A stretch of 64,000 nt of DNA. Source: Hyposmocoma kahamanoa (lineage: Eukaryota > Arthropoda > Insecta > Lepidoptera > Cosmopterigidae). Below, one piece after another: positions 49,165-60,796 of this stretch. The stretch is from positions 3,519,565 through 3,583,564 of the forward strand of contig NW_020654748.1 in assembly GCF_003589595.1 (NCBI RefSeq), written 5' to 3'. Below the pieces are notes generated by a model, which saw only the letters and a list, made by a program, of their open reading frames with translations, ran no database searches and had not been told where the DNA came from. A program made the translations under genes and the position numbers. Within the stretch, counting starts at the first letter, position 1. Each line of letters opens with the position of its first letter.

Positions 49165-49857
49165 TTTTTTTTTTTTTTTTTTTATTGTGACTCGGCAAAA
49201 TGACTGCACCGCGCCTGATGGAAAGTGCGAATACAGTCCAAAGATGAGAGTAACGGATGGAAAACACAAATATCTTCACTCCGTCACTATCATTTTGCCG
49301 GTCTGGCCAAATGCTTCTTCACACTACGTTTGAAGGACCCGATGTTATAGAGGGGAGGGAATACATGCGCCGGGAGTTGGTTCCACAATTTGATGGTTCG
49401 GCATAAAAACGAATTGCCAAACTTTTTAGTGCGGGACGGTATTGAACTGACCGTCCAACTGTGGCAACGCAGTCCGGCACGGGTGGTCCGCTGATGGAAA
49501 GGAGAGGAAGGGATAAGGTTGAATAACTCTTCAGAGCACTCACCGTGGTACAGGCGATAGAATACGCTAAGAGACGCTATATCTCTGCGAAGCTGTAACG
49601 ACTCCGCATGCTCAGTTACATGAGGATCGTTGACAACACGGAAGGCGTAGCGCTGCAGTCCATCTAGGGCATCGAGCAAGTACTTGGCAGAGCCGTCCCA
49701 AAGGTGCGAACAGTACTCCATGCTGCTTTGGACCTGAGCTTTATACAACAGGTATCGCAGCTCTGGAGTAAAAAATCGGTGCACCTTGTTCAGGATGCCA
49801 AGCTTGCGCGACGCGGTACAGATGACGCTCTCTATATACTCTTTATTGCTCATGTCC
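49165..49857 (-). mobile_element. 5'-truncated non-LTR retrotransposon with poly(A)
   Basis: On the - strand the element begins at about gacatgagcaataaagag, encodes the C-terminal part of a CR1/jockey-like reverse transcriptase (RKLGILNKVHRFFTPELRYL, YKAQVQSSMEYCSHLWDGSA, FYRLYHGECSEELF, LWNQLPAHVFPP), stops at 49290 and ends in about 20 A. It is inserted into repeat S with a short duplication around ccaaag. The longer open frame to 49961 runs into repeat S and is not part of the element. Confidence 0.9.
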
Positions 49858-50205
49858 TTGGTTGATCCCGCGTAACAGTGAAAGCGTTGAATCAATCGCT
49901 TTGGAAAAAACATATAGTAAAATTGAGGATACACACTGACTAGTACACGGTGTGAAAACACGATTCTTAAAAATGTTCACGATAGAAAAAAACACAAACT
50001 TACCTCGAAATTTTACAAGAAAACCGCTGTATTCAATTATATTTATATATATATGCCAATATTTTTTTTTTCATATCAACTGAACTAAATAGAACAACTA
50101 TAGTATGCGATATACATTTTTCAATGAGCTTTAATGTCGTTTGTAAAAAAATTAATTATGAAATAAAGCCAGTTTCCCTGCCACTTGACCCAAGCAAAAT
50201 GAACC
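49858..50205 (-). repeat. Repeat S, upstream part of interrupted copy
   Basis: This is colinear with 37925-38288 (reverse orientation): tttcttgtaaaatttcgagg, aatcgtgttttcacaccgtg and cactgttacgcgggatcaac are shared. The rest of this copy is at 49125-49164, on the other side of the retrotransposon. Confidence 0.88.
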
Positions 50206-50914
50206 GTATTAGAACGGGAAAGATTTAAATTCGAGCTGAGGTAGTATTTAAGACGTAACACACAACCTTAAAATAACTGTACATACCAATGTAGTACTAA
50301 AAATACGAAATCATTAGGTATCTTGGGTATCTTTGTAAGTTTTTTTTAAATTCCAGCGGGAAGTTTTTTTTAAATTCCAGCGGGAATGTGGTCAGGTACT
50401 TCCTTCCAATATAAGATTTGTCCGGTGCAATATTAACTGCCGACTGTACGATGTCGCATACGGGTCTCTCCAGGATGTAAGGCATGAATACAAATGGACG
50501 CAAATTGATTTGCTACTCTGGACACCCAGTGAAGGTTAAAGATTATGCAAAATAGCTGCGTCATTGTTGAATACTCCCCCCTTATTGTTACTCTATGTAA
50601 ATTTATCCACTTAAATAACATATATTTATAAATGTTGTTTTGTTGTTTTGTTTTACATTCTCAACTGAGTACTCCCGTGGTCCAACTTACCAACACCGGT
50701 TAATGTCCTATTAGAGCTTAGCGAATTTTTTTTTTGTTTCGTTTTTTTTTTCTTTCAACCGTGACATTGGCAAAATCATCATTTCTCATAATGATGGAGC
50801 CATAAAAATAAAAAGTGAAGTGAATACTTTTTTATACAGTTAATTTTCTTTTTTTAATTTTACATTTTCCCTCCGTATAAAATTAATAACATAAATACTA
50901 ACACAAAGGAAACG
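50206..50914. other. Non-genic stretch
   Basis: It contains a 24-bp tandem duplication (aagttttttttaaattccag … cgggaa, 50336-50387). No exon. Confidence 0.5.
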
Positions 50915-51090
50915 AAACTAGTTTTTTTTCTAAATCACATATATTTCAAAGCCGTGACCATGGAGCCTGTAAATGGCCTGAAACTTTAATGTGTTTATAT
51001 TAATAACCCATTTGTCATACGAAAAAAGAAAAAAAGTTGTTTCATTTCCTATGTGTAACAATCGCGAAAACCTGAAAACTCCATAAATAA
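50915..51090. repeat. Foldback repeat F copy, diverged
   Basis: The core gtgaccatggagcctgtaaa with flanking gttgtttcatttcctatgtg and aacaatcgcgaaaacctg matches the family. The left arm gaaacgaaactagttttttt is recognisable. Confidence 0.7.
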
Positions 51091-51541
51091 CACAAAATTT
51101 AAAAAAATAAAATAAATAAGAAATCAAATCCAGGGTCTTGGGGTCCGCGGAACCCAGTTTAGGTAACATTCACCTAGTAGTGTTGAATAATATAAAAATA
51201 CCTGATTAATAGATTCAGGCGTTACTTTGGGGAAATCCATATTAATAAAAATTGAAGTGAATTAATTTGCTTGCAGTGAAGATTAAATCGAGCAAAATAG
51301 CTGAGCTTGTCGATTTTTTTGTTTCCGTTAACTGTATTAAAAAAAATTCAACACAAGGACAGCTACTTTGCACCATTTAACTTTCAGTTCGCGGTAAAAT
51401 TACCACACTTTTATTAACTGGGATTTCCGCAAAGTATCACCCGAACCTGTATAAATAATAATAATACATTTATTTCAGATTTGCAAGCATATAATGCTAA
51501 TATAAGAATTGTCATAAAATAAATTACATAATTCGACTCTA

Positions 51542-51655
51542 GAAAGGTAAAACGTCTAACGTCCAACTAGTTGATGTATGGAAAAGCTGAAACTTTTGTA
51601 GTTTTTCTTTTTAGTTTTCTATATTTCCAAATGCACGTTAGACGTTATACCTTTC
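51542..51655. repeat. 21-bp-arm foldback
   Basis: gaaaggtaaaacgtctaacg(t) pairs with acgttagacgttatac(ctttc), with two mismatches, around a 70-bp interior. Confidence 0.85.
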
Positions 51656-51897
51656 CACAGGCGAATATGAGGAATGTGGGAGAACCGACAAATTTTTCCT
51701 CAATTCTCATACTTAGCATGCCTTACGTGAGACCTTGTGCACTAGCTGAATATTGGGCTGTCATTTGTTCACTTACTTAATACGAGTATAGAGTACTTCA
51801 ACATATTTGCAAAGTTTACTTTTTATGTACCATTTCTTACACGCTGTTTTACTTTACCTAACAAAAATAATACAAAAAAAAGAATTAAAAGCACCTA

Positions 51898-51960
51898 CCT
51901 TGTCCGAGTTGTAGGATAAAGTGTCGCCAAACACAGAATACAGACTTTATTAGCCCGCCA
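51898..51960 (-). other. Possible maltase 5' leader exon
   Basis: The - strand reads ctgtattctgtgtttggcga … ctcggacaag|gtaggtgc, with a good donor and GC content above the surroundings. The maltase ATG lies 3.5 kb downstream, with a weak acceptor (ttctcaaag) 12 bases before it. No coding frame of interest. An untranslated first exon is plausible but unproven. Confidence 0.25.
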
Positions 51961-52372
51961 GAAGTAATTCTGTGAAGTACCGATAACACACGTCTCTACA
52001 AGCACTTATTGTAATTAAATTCATATTTTATCAAGTGTTGACGCGTTATTCACTTGTTTACTGTTTGTTTTAAGTGATACAGTAGTATGATCGTATCCAA
52101 GTGATGTAACCGAGTTCATATCCATTACATGCCCACTAAAAAAATAGCGGGTACTAAATTACAATTTACTTATAGTATTTCGAAGTTTATAAATCGAAAA
52201 ATACACTAATAACGCAATCACTTCGCACAATACAACCAGTTTTTAATTATAATGACCTTATTTCATAACATAAACCTCAAATAAAAAATTCAAAACATTC
52301 CAAATTCCAAAACATAAAAGGTTTGATGACCTTTCTCTTTCGCACAGTCGACAAAATTGAACTTCTGGAGGG

Positions 52373-52467
52373 CTAGTCGCGTCCTATCGTGCTATAGGAC
52401 GCGACTAGCGCGAGAGCGACATAAAGCGCGAGATATTCTCGCATAGAGATCTCGTGCTTTATGTCGC
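52373..52467. repeat. Two adjacent GC-rich hairpins
   Basis: ctagtcgcgtcctat and ataggacgcgactag form a perfect 15-bp stem with a 6-base loop. Next, gcgacataaagcgcgagat and atctcgtgctttatgtcgc form a 19-bp stem with one mismatch. Copies of cgtgctag/agcgcgag flank both. Confidence 0.9.
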
Positions 52468-52564
52468 GCCTTATCGTGCTAGCTCTACAGTCCATGTTTC
52501 CTGTACGTATGTTCCCTCCCTCTTATGACATGAGGGATCTTTCAGAAGTGAAAAGGGTGTGGCT

Positions 52565-52705
52565 TGAGAGTTGATTATAGCTTAGTTGACATAGCGTCTG
52601 GCACGGTTTGCTAGAAGACGTCGGTTCGAATCCGGCCGGATCGAAAGTATTTTTTGTAAGTTTTCGATCTTTGTATTAATAATTATAACAAACTAGTGGA
52701 GTAAT
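52565..52705 (+). mobile_element. SINE-B (tRNA-like) copy
   Basis: An A-box-like cttagttgacatagcgtctg, a B-box-like cggttcgaatccggccg and the tail aattataacaaactagtgga. A cloverleaf is only partly formed, so it is not a functional tRNA. Confidence 0.7.
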
Positions 52706-53528
52706 TTTACAAAAAATAATTGAATATAAATTCAATAAAAAATTTAATTTATTACGTTACTCACATTTTTCGTTCACTTATTATGCTCTAAACTGCAATC
52801 ATATTTAGAAAACCGCTAAAAAAATGTTAAATTATGATAACAATGCATAATGATGACGGTCGCATAGACCTTTTCTGTAATAGCGTTATAAATGTAAAAG
52901 CTATTATGATTGATAACTTCTTATCAAATGACTTATAAGGTGATTGTTGTGTTTTCATAATTAGATGTATCATTGTAATTTTAAGCTTGTGTTATTGTAA
53001 GATTATTTTCTTAAGTTCAAATGTGGAAGCTTTTAATTGGCATCTGTTTGATCATACTTAAATCTATATTGTAAAAGTAGCTGTAAGCTCCCCAAATATA
53101 ATAAAATAAAATAAAAATTGTTACCATAACTCAACACCCAGAGGTTCATATGAATATGAACTACTGGTCACAAATACCAGAACGTTTAATTTGAAAAAAG
53201 ATTGACTTTAACTTAATTGTAGCGATTTCGATTAAAATGTTTTAGTACATGTGGCCAGTAGTTCATAACAATATGAACATTATCATAATTAAACAATTTT
53301 TTGGCGCGTCTCAAAATATTTATGTCCATGAGTAGGTATAGGCATTACTTAGTGAATTTTTTATAAGCAGCTACGTTTTAACTTTAATGAAATGGATAAT
53401 AATCGATATCATTACCTTTGTTGAGAGTACATTAATTTTCGAAACCCCCATAACCATAAAAAGTTCTATAATTTCATGATTAGAAAGAGACCCTAAAAGT
53501 TTATCACTAACGTTTCCTACTTGCCTTA
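52706..53528. other. Non-genic stretch
   Basis: No exon recognised. It contains gttcatatgaatatgaacta near 53143 and gttcataacaatatgaaca near 53260, related small palindromes. Confidence 0.4.
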
Positions 53529-53531
53529 TTA

Positions 53532-53656
53532 GAGTGGTTACACACAGCGACATCGACATTGCATCGCTGCTTAAAATCGCGCGTATGTGTAAAGGTAGAC
53601 GACTAGCGACTACATCGCTACTGCATCGTTGCTAAAGCCGCCGTGTGTAACCGCTC
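53532..53656. mobile_element. Harbinger-like MITE H2, short copy (125 bp)
   Basis: The termini gagtggttacacacagcgac and gccgtgtgtaaccgctc are flanked by TTA on both sides (53529-53531, 53657-53659). The interior has gactagcgactacatcgct-type repeats. Confidence 0.9.
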
Positions 53657-53659
53657 TTA

Positions 53660-55074
53660 CTAGGGATGAGCGTTACAAATCATATATAGTAATTGAATCT
53701 ATACATTGTGGCAATATCGAATATACGATATCGTGTATTTTAGAAACTGTATATCGATATTGCTCCACATCGCGTATTTTATAACGATGCCGAATCAAGC
53801 CGAGCTATTACTTATTAGTCAATTTAATTGGTTATGTAATGTAATTAATAATGTTAAATTTATTAATGGGTGTATACATAAATAAAGAAACATTTTATTA
53901 TTTATTTATTACCAAGTGCATACCAACACGAAATCGTATATTTTCCAAAGTATATACCGATATTGCTTGGTATCAAATATTCACTGAGTGGATATCAACG
54001 CGAAACCGTTTTTTGTGCGTCTTCGAAACTGTATATGAAGGGAAGTTAATTTTTTGAAGGAAATTATAGTATTCTGGCGTAACGCGTTCCCATCCAATGG
54101 TGGACGATACGATTTAATCAAACGGCAACGTATCAGGGCGTACGCGGGTTATAATATATAGTTTCGAAATCTGATTCCCAATATCAGTAACGGCAATGTA
54201 TCAACGCAGCGCGCATGCCGCATCCATGAATATATAGTTTCAGAAAATATATAGTTTCGAAATCAGAGTTCGATGTGTAGTTTAGATATGATTGATATTC
54301 AGAAACAGCTATATTACCCATACCTTGCCCTTACTACGGCATTTTTTCTAATTATTAGCGCCGATATTCCGAAACAGAAATAATAAAAAGTTATTAGTGA
54401 TAATCATTTATTATTAGCAGAGATAATATTTAACAAGGCATAGAATATTTAGCTATACTCAAGTAAACAATTGTGGATAATACCTCCCTCTTTAATCAGG
54501 AATGATTAAAAATAAAATGCATAAACTCAAATCAAGTTATATTATTCTTACAGGTACAAAATTTGTCTTCTAAACACACTAACGTAGTTAAGTAATCGCT
54601 AAGTACATATAAAAATGAAGAACAAAATACAATTCAATAATTCCGGAATTTGAAAGGGAGATATTATCCACTATATATATATTTCTTCCTTAAAGTTTAG
54701 GTAAGTAGTCTCCGTCAGTTCCGACTTCTAATTATAAGGTAAGGAACTTGAAATGTCTTGTATTGTAGGACTTGCTGCACTAGGGACTTTTTCTACATCG
54801 GTTTACCTTCTTCAAATACTCACCCTTCCCCACTAATAGGTAAAATTAGGTAAATTTAGTAGCAGTTTCTGTTCAGAACGATGGACCATATGACAATATA
54901 GAGGAATTAACAGTGGTCAACCTTTGACGACGCGTAGTAGTGAAAGTGTGCATTGGATATTTGCACAAATTAGAAAGAGCGTATGTGACTAAAGAACGTG
55001 TCCCCGTTGCAGTCTGTTTGAGATAATTTCTTGGCGCTATCACTAATTTCAGGCTTCTTAACACGGTATGACTT
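53660..55074. other. Non-genic stretch with tatcgata-rich and repeat blocks
   Basis: 53690-54310 holds repeated atatcgat/cgatatt and tatatagtttcgaaatc blocks (54158-54178 and 54240-54263). No gene recognised. Confidence 0.45.
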
Positions 55075-55312
55075 CTTTTTATTTGTTATAATTATTAATA
55101 CAAAGATTGAACACTCAGAAAAAATTCCTTCGAGCCGGCCGGGTTCGAACCGACGTCTTCTAGCTTACCGTGCTAGACGCTATTCAACTAAGCCACCCAC
55201 GGAACGAACCTGCGGACCTTACGAATTTTTCTATGTGCTTGCGTTGTCTTTGTATTTGGTTTTTCAACGACTTTTTAGTCGTAGCGTCATCTATGAGAAA
55301 TCTATGAAAGAT
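55075..55312 (-). mobile_element. SINE-B (tRNA-like) copy, fullest
   Basis: On the - strand it starts tttcatagatttctcatag and includes ggttcgttccgtgggtggct, an A-box-like tggcttagttgaatagc, a pseudo-anticodon stem ctagcacggtaagctag and a B-box tcggttcgaacccggccg, followed by an A/T-rich tail. The acceptor ends do not pair, so it is a tRNA-derived SINE rather than a tRNA gene. Confidence 0.75.
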
Positions 55313-57270
55313 TTATCACCCAGTTAGTACCTTTACAGCTACAAGTCCTGGCGAGAGTTGTCACTGTTCACTGTATTTTAATTTTTGTGAAATTACTCCA
55401 CTAGTTTGTTATAATTATTAATACATAATTCTTTTTATTTTCCCGATATTTCGCAAGAGGGTAGACAGATATTATGTCTGCTCTTAAAGCTGTCATCTGC
55501 CGTCGTCCAGTCAACCCGTGAGCATGGAGCGTGCAACCGTTCCGAATTATCGGGAAAATAAAAAGAAGTCATACTGTGGTAAGAAGCGTGAAATTAGTGA
55601 TCATTTAGTGAATAACCTCGAAAGCCTTAAAAAAATTCTTGGCGCTATGGTCAAAAATAGCACCTTTAGTATAAGGCCATATCTGTAAAATCACAACTTT
55701 TTAGGAGAGAGGTTTAGAAATTCTAGGAACGAAATTAGTCAATAACTTGTTAACACCTTATTATCACGTAGCTCCGGTAAAACATAGACTAACTGCAAAA
55801 AATTCTGATCCTAAACCATTTTTAAAATGCAATTTATACTGAAAAACAGAGATGCATTTCTTCATTTTTCTATAGAAGGCGTAATACGTATCGAAATAGA
55901 GATGCGATTTCACACTGCATTTAATTACTGTGAATTAACTTTTTAATTTTACTACATTCATGTCATAAAAGCAATGACGTACGATCACATGTGGCTTTTT
56001 TATACCACGGGTACGAAATAGACTGCTAAGGGGAACGCACAGTAGCCCAAAAAGTATGAACTTGTGTACAAGATGTTGTTTTACAAAATAGTGAAAACTG
56101 TAATGTTCGACTCAGGCTTCAGACAAATAATTACGCGATTGAATCGAACAACATGTAGAAATACTGCGAACTACTTAAAATCGACCGACAGTTACGATTG
56201 TTATGCTTAGGTTGGTGGAATTGTTCATGCGCAATGTCACGATAGGACATAATTGCCTGCGCATGATTTCAGCCGCCTTGTCTCGTTAGGTTTGCTCTTA
56301 GCCTTGATGGTTTTTGTTAGTGTTGGGTCATGGAAAAAGTTCCATTTTAGAAAATGATATTTTTTCTACATTTAACAGTGATATGACATTTAGTTTATAA
56401 TATTTTATTTTATAATTCGTGCTAAAAAAAACTTTAAAAGATGTGTAAACGTAAAACATGAGTCTTCGAAATATATTTTTCAGAAATTTTTCGTTACCCA
56501 ACATTAGTTTTTGTAAAAAAAAATCCTTAACTATTTATGAACAATGGGATAAAAAAAAAAACAATTACAATCTTCTCGATCGTGCGTTCCATTTATTTAA
56601 TATTTCTTGATATTACTGATTTGATGTTCAAACAATAGATTTATTAGGTCACAATCAATTGAATACTATATCGGTTACATGAGTTAAATTGAAACAAATA
56701 TTAATGGTTACATGTGATTGACAACTATAATTTATAGTCAAATATCTCACTAAACTATTTTTATTAAAAAAAGATCGTATACAGTATCGCGTGTATTTGG
56801 TACCCTCACACTGAAGTTATAAAACTTTAACGCGAGAATTGTAATAATCGTAAATTTTGTTACTGGAGAGATTTCATAGTAATTGTTTAGTCAAGAGTCT
56901 CACAAGCAACCATCAAGGAGAATGTTCCAGTTTACTGGCTACCGTATTATGCAAACTAGGTCGTCGATTTTAACTGAGTGGTATATTATCAATGAAAATT
57001 ATTTCTTATTACAATACGTATCATTCATATTGTTTTATAACTTACTGGAGCACCATTACAATCGTGGATAGCAATGATAGTAATTATGTTAGTTTGTCTA
57101 GTATATTTTACCAGTCATCTATAAAACTGTAATAAAGACTGTTAAACATATTACCATCAAGACATTTAATATAATTAATTTGTACTTCTAAGAATCAAAA
57201 CAATGAGGCATGTTCTGTTACACATTTTTAAGGCACTGATGTCCACTTGCACTAAACTAAATACGTCTTA
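55313..57270. other. Non-genic stretch
   Basis: AT-rich. 55435-55560 has cccgatatttcgcaagag and ccgaattatcgggaaaata, inverted ends around gtgagcatggagcgtgcaac, a distant relative of repeat F. No exon recognised. Confidence 0.4.
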
Positions 57271-57555
57271 GAACAGTTACACACTGCGACATTTAAGCGT
57301 GAAGCATACAGAGAACGGGTGCGGGTCGGGTCGGGTGCATGGCGGTTGTAATTCCATGTATTTATATGGACGACAACACACCACGCTTAAGCAATACAAA
57401 CGCGTATTTATGAAACGTGTCACTTGTCATTTACAGGAGGTTGCATCGATGCAGTCGCTTATGTTGAATCATTAAAAACGTAAGTCGCGCGTGTGAGTAA
57501 AAGTAGACTGAATCGCTGCAGACGCGCTGCTAAAAGTGACCGTGTGTAACCGCTC
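57271..57555. mobile_element. Harbinger-like MITE H2, 285-bp copy
   Basis: Termini gaacagttacacactgcgac and gaccgtgtgtaaccgctc, flanked by TTA (57268-57270 and 57556-57558). The interior includes gtgcgggtcgggtcgggtgc. Confidence 0.85.
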
Positions 57556-57921
57556 TTAAACGGACGCTTGCCATGCAAAAAACTCTTAATACATTGTGTT
57601 TTGTAGTGTTTTATCAATTTAGGCATTGGTTTAATACGTACTTAAGTTTAGTGAAAACGGACATAAGCGTATTTACTAGGTCTGTTTATTCTCTCCAAAG
57701 TAAATAAATCTTAACGTGAGATTTAATATAAAGAAATAGAACGTGTATCAGAATTGTCCTTTACTAACCTAGTGCGATTTTAAAATATTAATCGTATATT
57801 ATAATTATTTATTAACAGCAACGGAACATCGAAAGTTTTGAGCCGGTAGTTCAAATACACAAGATTGTGAAATTCTAAAGAATTCTTCACAAGTGTGAAT
57901 AGTTTTGGAGAATCAAAACTT

Positions 57922-58296
57922 ATGATGTTCTTTGTTATTATTTGGATAATTCTCAATTTAAATAACTTTGAGTGTACAAGGCAGAAGGGTTTATTCACAC
58001 TAACTGACGCAGTGTGCCGTTTTGTCTGTGAAAATGCCGCGTTTTTTGAGGATGCGCTCCCAACATGTCTTAACCCTCAGTCCCAAACAAAGCGCGCGTC
58101 AATTAGAGTGTTAAATCACATACATGCTTACACACATAACTTGCAACACTACCAAATTCTAATAGTCCAAGCTTCCTATTTGAATTTTACGGATTTCGAC
58201 TATTGCATTTACAACCTATTTTATTCTAAAGTATCATTCATATATAATAAAGTATTATTCATTATACTGCGCTCATCAGGTCGTTACTACAATTAA
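57922..58296 (+). CDS. Possible small secreted protein ORF
   Basis: 124 codons. It begins MMFFVIIWIILNLNNFECTR, a convincing signal-peptide-like start, then GLFTLTDAVCRFVCENAAF and LPTCLNPQ with three further cysteines. The second half is AT-rich and unremarkable. I do not recognise a family. There is no evident promoter, splice site or neighbour support, so it may be a chance frame or a first exon. Confidence 0.2.
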   Translation: MMFFVIIWIILNLNNFECTRQKGLFTLTDAVCRFVCENAAFFEDALPTCLNPQSQTKRASIRVLNHIHAYTHNLQHYQILIVQASYLNFTDFDYCIYNLFYSKVSFIYNKVLFIILRSSGRYYN

Positions 58297-60384
58297 AAGG
58301 TTACCTTAAATGTTTTAGTTAAGATTTACATTTGGTTAAGATTACGCAGTAATATTATTTTCTTGAAAACTTGTACAAATCGTTATCAGAACACGTAACC
58401 TATTTAATTTCAAATTTACCTTAACGATATGGATTAAAATGTTCCTAGATAATAACTATATATGCCAGTTCCCGTAAAATTAGCAAGTTTGTCGCTTGGA
58501 CTTCAGAAAATAATGCAGTGACCATGTTGCCAGATGGGAAACCACTATTTTATATAAAAAATAGTGTTGTTATGTGCAAGGTCGTATTCTAATTCAATCA
58601 CTGTTACCCTTTTTAACTGCCCGCACTCATCGTAGTAGTGGGATCAGTTACCACTGCTATTTACAACTGGTACCACTGTCAGCAAGTTGCAAGTTGACAA
58701 GAACCTACGATCGTAAAACTGTACACTGTATACAGGAAGGCAAAGTTGCTAGGATAAATTCATTTTTATACAAGGCTTCATCACTTGCTTCATTTTCAAA
58801 AACCTTCTCAAAAATTATGACGCATACCCACCCATTGAAACATTAAATTAATATTTAATCTATGGGCGTTTCGTCAAAAAAGAAGTTATAGAAAATAAAT
58901 GTCTTTTATTCAGTGAAACCTTTCCATTCAAAATGTATAAAAAAATTGATCCATTCGTTCGTCAAAAATAGATTCTCAACACTTATATATTTACAGAATG
59001 TACATTTCTTTTTATGCTACGACGACGTTGAGTTAAAATTACAAACTAATTGATTTCAGTTTTATATTTCAAACGCGTCAAGGTCCAAAACTCTGTTTTT
59101 ACGTCTTACGTCTTATACAAAGAGTTGGTCGAATTTTAATCTTAGAGTCTTTATTTCCTTCCACACACGTTGTAAAGCAAGCCTTAAACACATTTTAAGT
59201 TTTGTAGGGAATTTTTTGTTAAGAATTGTTTACAACCCAGAATAAAAATTATAAAATTCGACCGCGCTAGCTGACATACCGGGTTGAGACGAAATAGAAG
59301 AATCGAAACGTGTTTTTATAATGTGTTCAGTCAGTTATGTAATCCAGTATTATGTCTAACTCATAGTATTTCACAACTTGTTTTATTTGCGCGTCATTAT
59401 AATAATGCAACATACACATCCAATCTTGTGAATTAAACGTTATTGCATAATTTAAAAACCCAAATCCATATGCTATATTAGAAATATACAGGGAGAAAAG
59501 ATAGTTTATTTTGTGACCTATGGTACGTTGTAGACTGTAGTGTAACATGACATAAAAAGTTTGTATTAATAGAGGTCTTCATTCATCTGCTATTTTTTAA
59601 GTCTAAGAAATGAACGTTTAATTGAAGTCAATGATGAGGAGGCTTTTCATTGATCATTTAAACAAAAACAACCAATCTGAGAGCCGCTAAAGAAATGACA
59701 CGTGTAAGCGGCTTTGATTGGTTGATTTCAGAACACTGCCATGATATTCCATGGGACGCAAACTCTAGAATGAAATTACTGAGTTTTGTCTATCTGTGCT
59801 TTGTAACAACTAAACCATGTGAATGCATGCATACACATGCATTTTAATAAACTGTCAACGATATGCGTCAAACAAAGTAAGAGAATGGACGTGTTGAGTT
59901 TAATTTTGGGAAAAATACAACAGAATCATATATAACTATAAATTATTATGACGAAATTAAAATAATTATTAAATTACTGCGTTTCTACAGGTTTTCGGAT
60001 TCTGCTATACTTGCGGTTTGGCTACACACCTGTTGCATGGTAAAAAACCAAATGTGTATGATAAATATGATAATAAACCAAATTTATTTATTAGTTGATT
60101 TATGAGTTCAGAACGATTTTTTTAATCTCGTGGTGTATGCTGATGGTCCACGGGGTTCACAAGCATGATAATTAAATCAGTCTAAATTATATAAGTTGTA
60201 GAATAGTTTGGGGTGTGTTGATGTTTTCGATGTGTTCGTATCCGGTGCAGAACCGTAAAACTCTAGAAACGCCGTCACTTATGATTCGTATCCTTACAAA
60301 GGTCAGTACTTATTGTTTACTGGACTTCACGGAGATCTGAGTTGTTTAACTAAAACTGAACTGAAAGGTTAGTTAACTAAATAA
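58297..60384. other. Non-genic stretch / 3' UTR region
   Basis: No exon seen. The part next to 60385 would hold the 3' UTR of the - strand gene; TTTATT (AATAAA on the - strand) lies near 60084. Confidence 0.4.
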
Positions 60385-60740
60385 TTATTCTATTTGGAAG
60401 GGCAAGTTGGCGGCTATTCTCGGTTTCTTCTTGCGCTGCGGCCGCGCTTGTTGCTGTTGCACCTGCTGTGAATACTGTTTTTTAATAATTTTTATAGCAT
60501 CTTTTTTTTTGTAAAACTTCAGTGAGTGGACACATTGTGATTCTTTTTGAAGCTCAAACAATTAATAAACTATTAATACAAACTTAGTTAAGTCTTTATT
60601 GTATATTATATAAGAAAGAAGACAGAAGAACAATACTTACAGATGGGTTCGACGCCTGTGGTAACGGCATGACAGGCTGCGGCTCTGGCAGCCCTTCCAA
60701 ATGCTTCCTACTCTGCCGTGGACCCGAGTTTTGTACTCGC
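60385..60740 (-). CDS. Unknown protein, last two exons
   Basis: Exon 60740-60641 (acceptor attttgtcatag, donor tct|gtaagt) joins exon 60465-60385 (acceptor tattcacag) in phase 0. They give 59 residues ending TAA: RVQNSGPRQSRKHLEGLPEP, QPVMPLPQASNPSQVQQQQ, ARPQRKKKPRIAANLPFQIE. The region is clearly less AT-rich than its flanks. The P/Q-rich then K/R-rich tail suggests a disordered, possibly nuclear or RNA-associated C-terminus, but I do not recognise the protein. A second frame is also open through both exons, so the frame is likely rather than certain. Upstream exons were not found. Confidence 0.5.
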
Positions 60741-60796
60741 CTATGACAAAATAGAGATGTTCATAATAACAAATTTATTAGTTTATAAACCGACCC

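Noticed and set aside
49858..49961. N-terminal part of the 223-residue reverse-transcriptase frame
   Set aside because: This stretch is repeat S, shown by the uninterrupted copy at 37925-38318; only the sequence after the insertion point is RT.
55139..55212. tRNA gene (A and B box with a 7-base anticodon-like loop)
   Set aside because: Acceptor ends do not pair and several dispersed copies share the flanks, so it is a tRNA-derived SINE.
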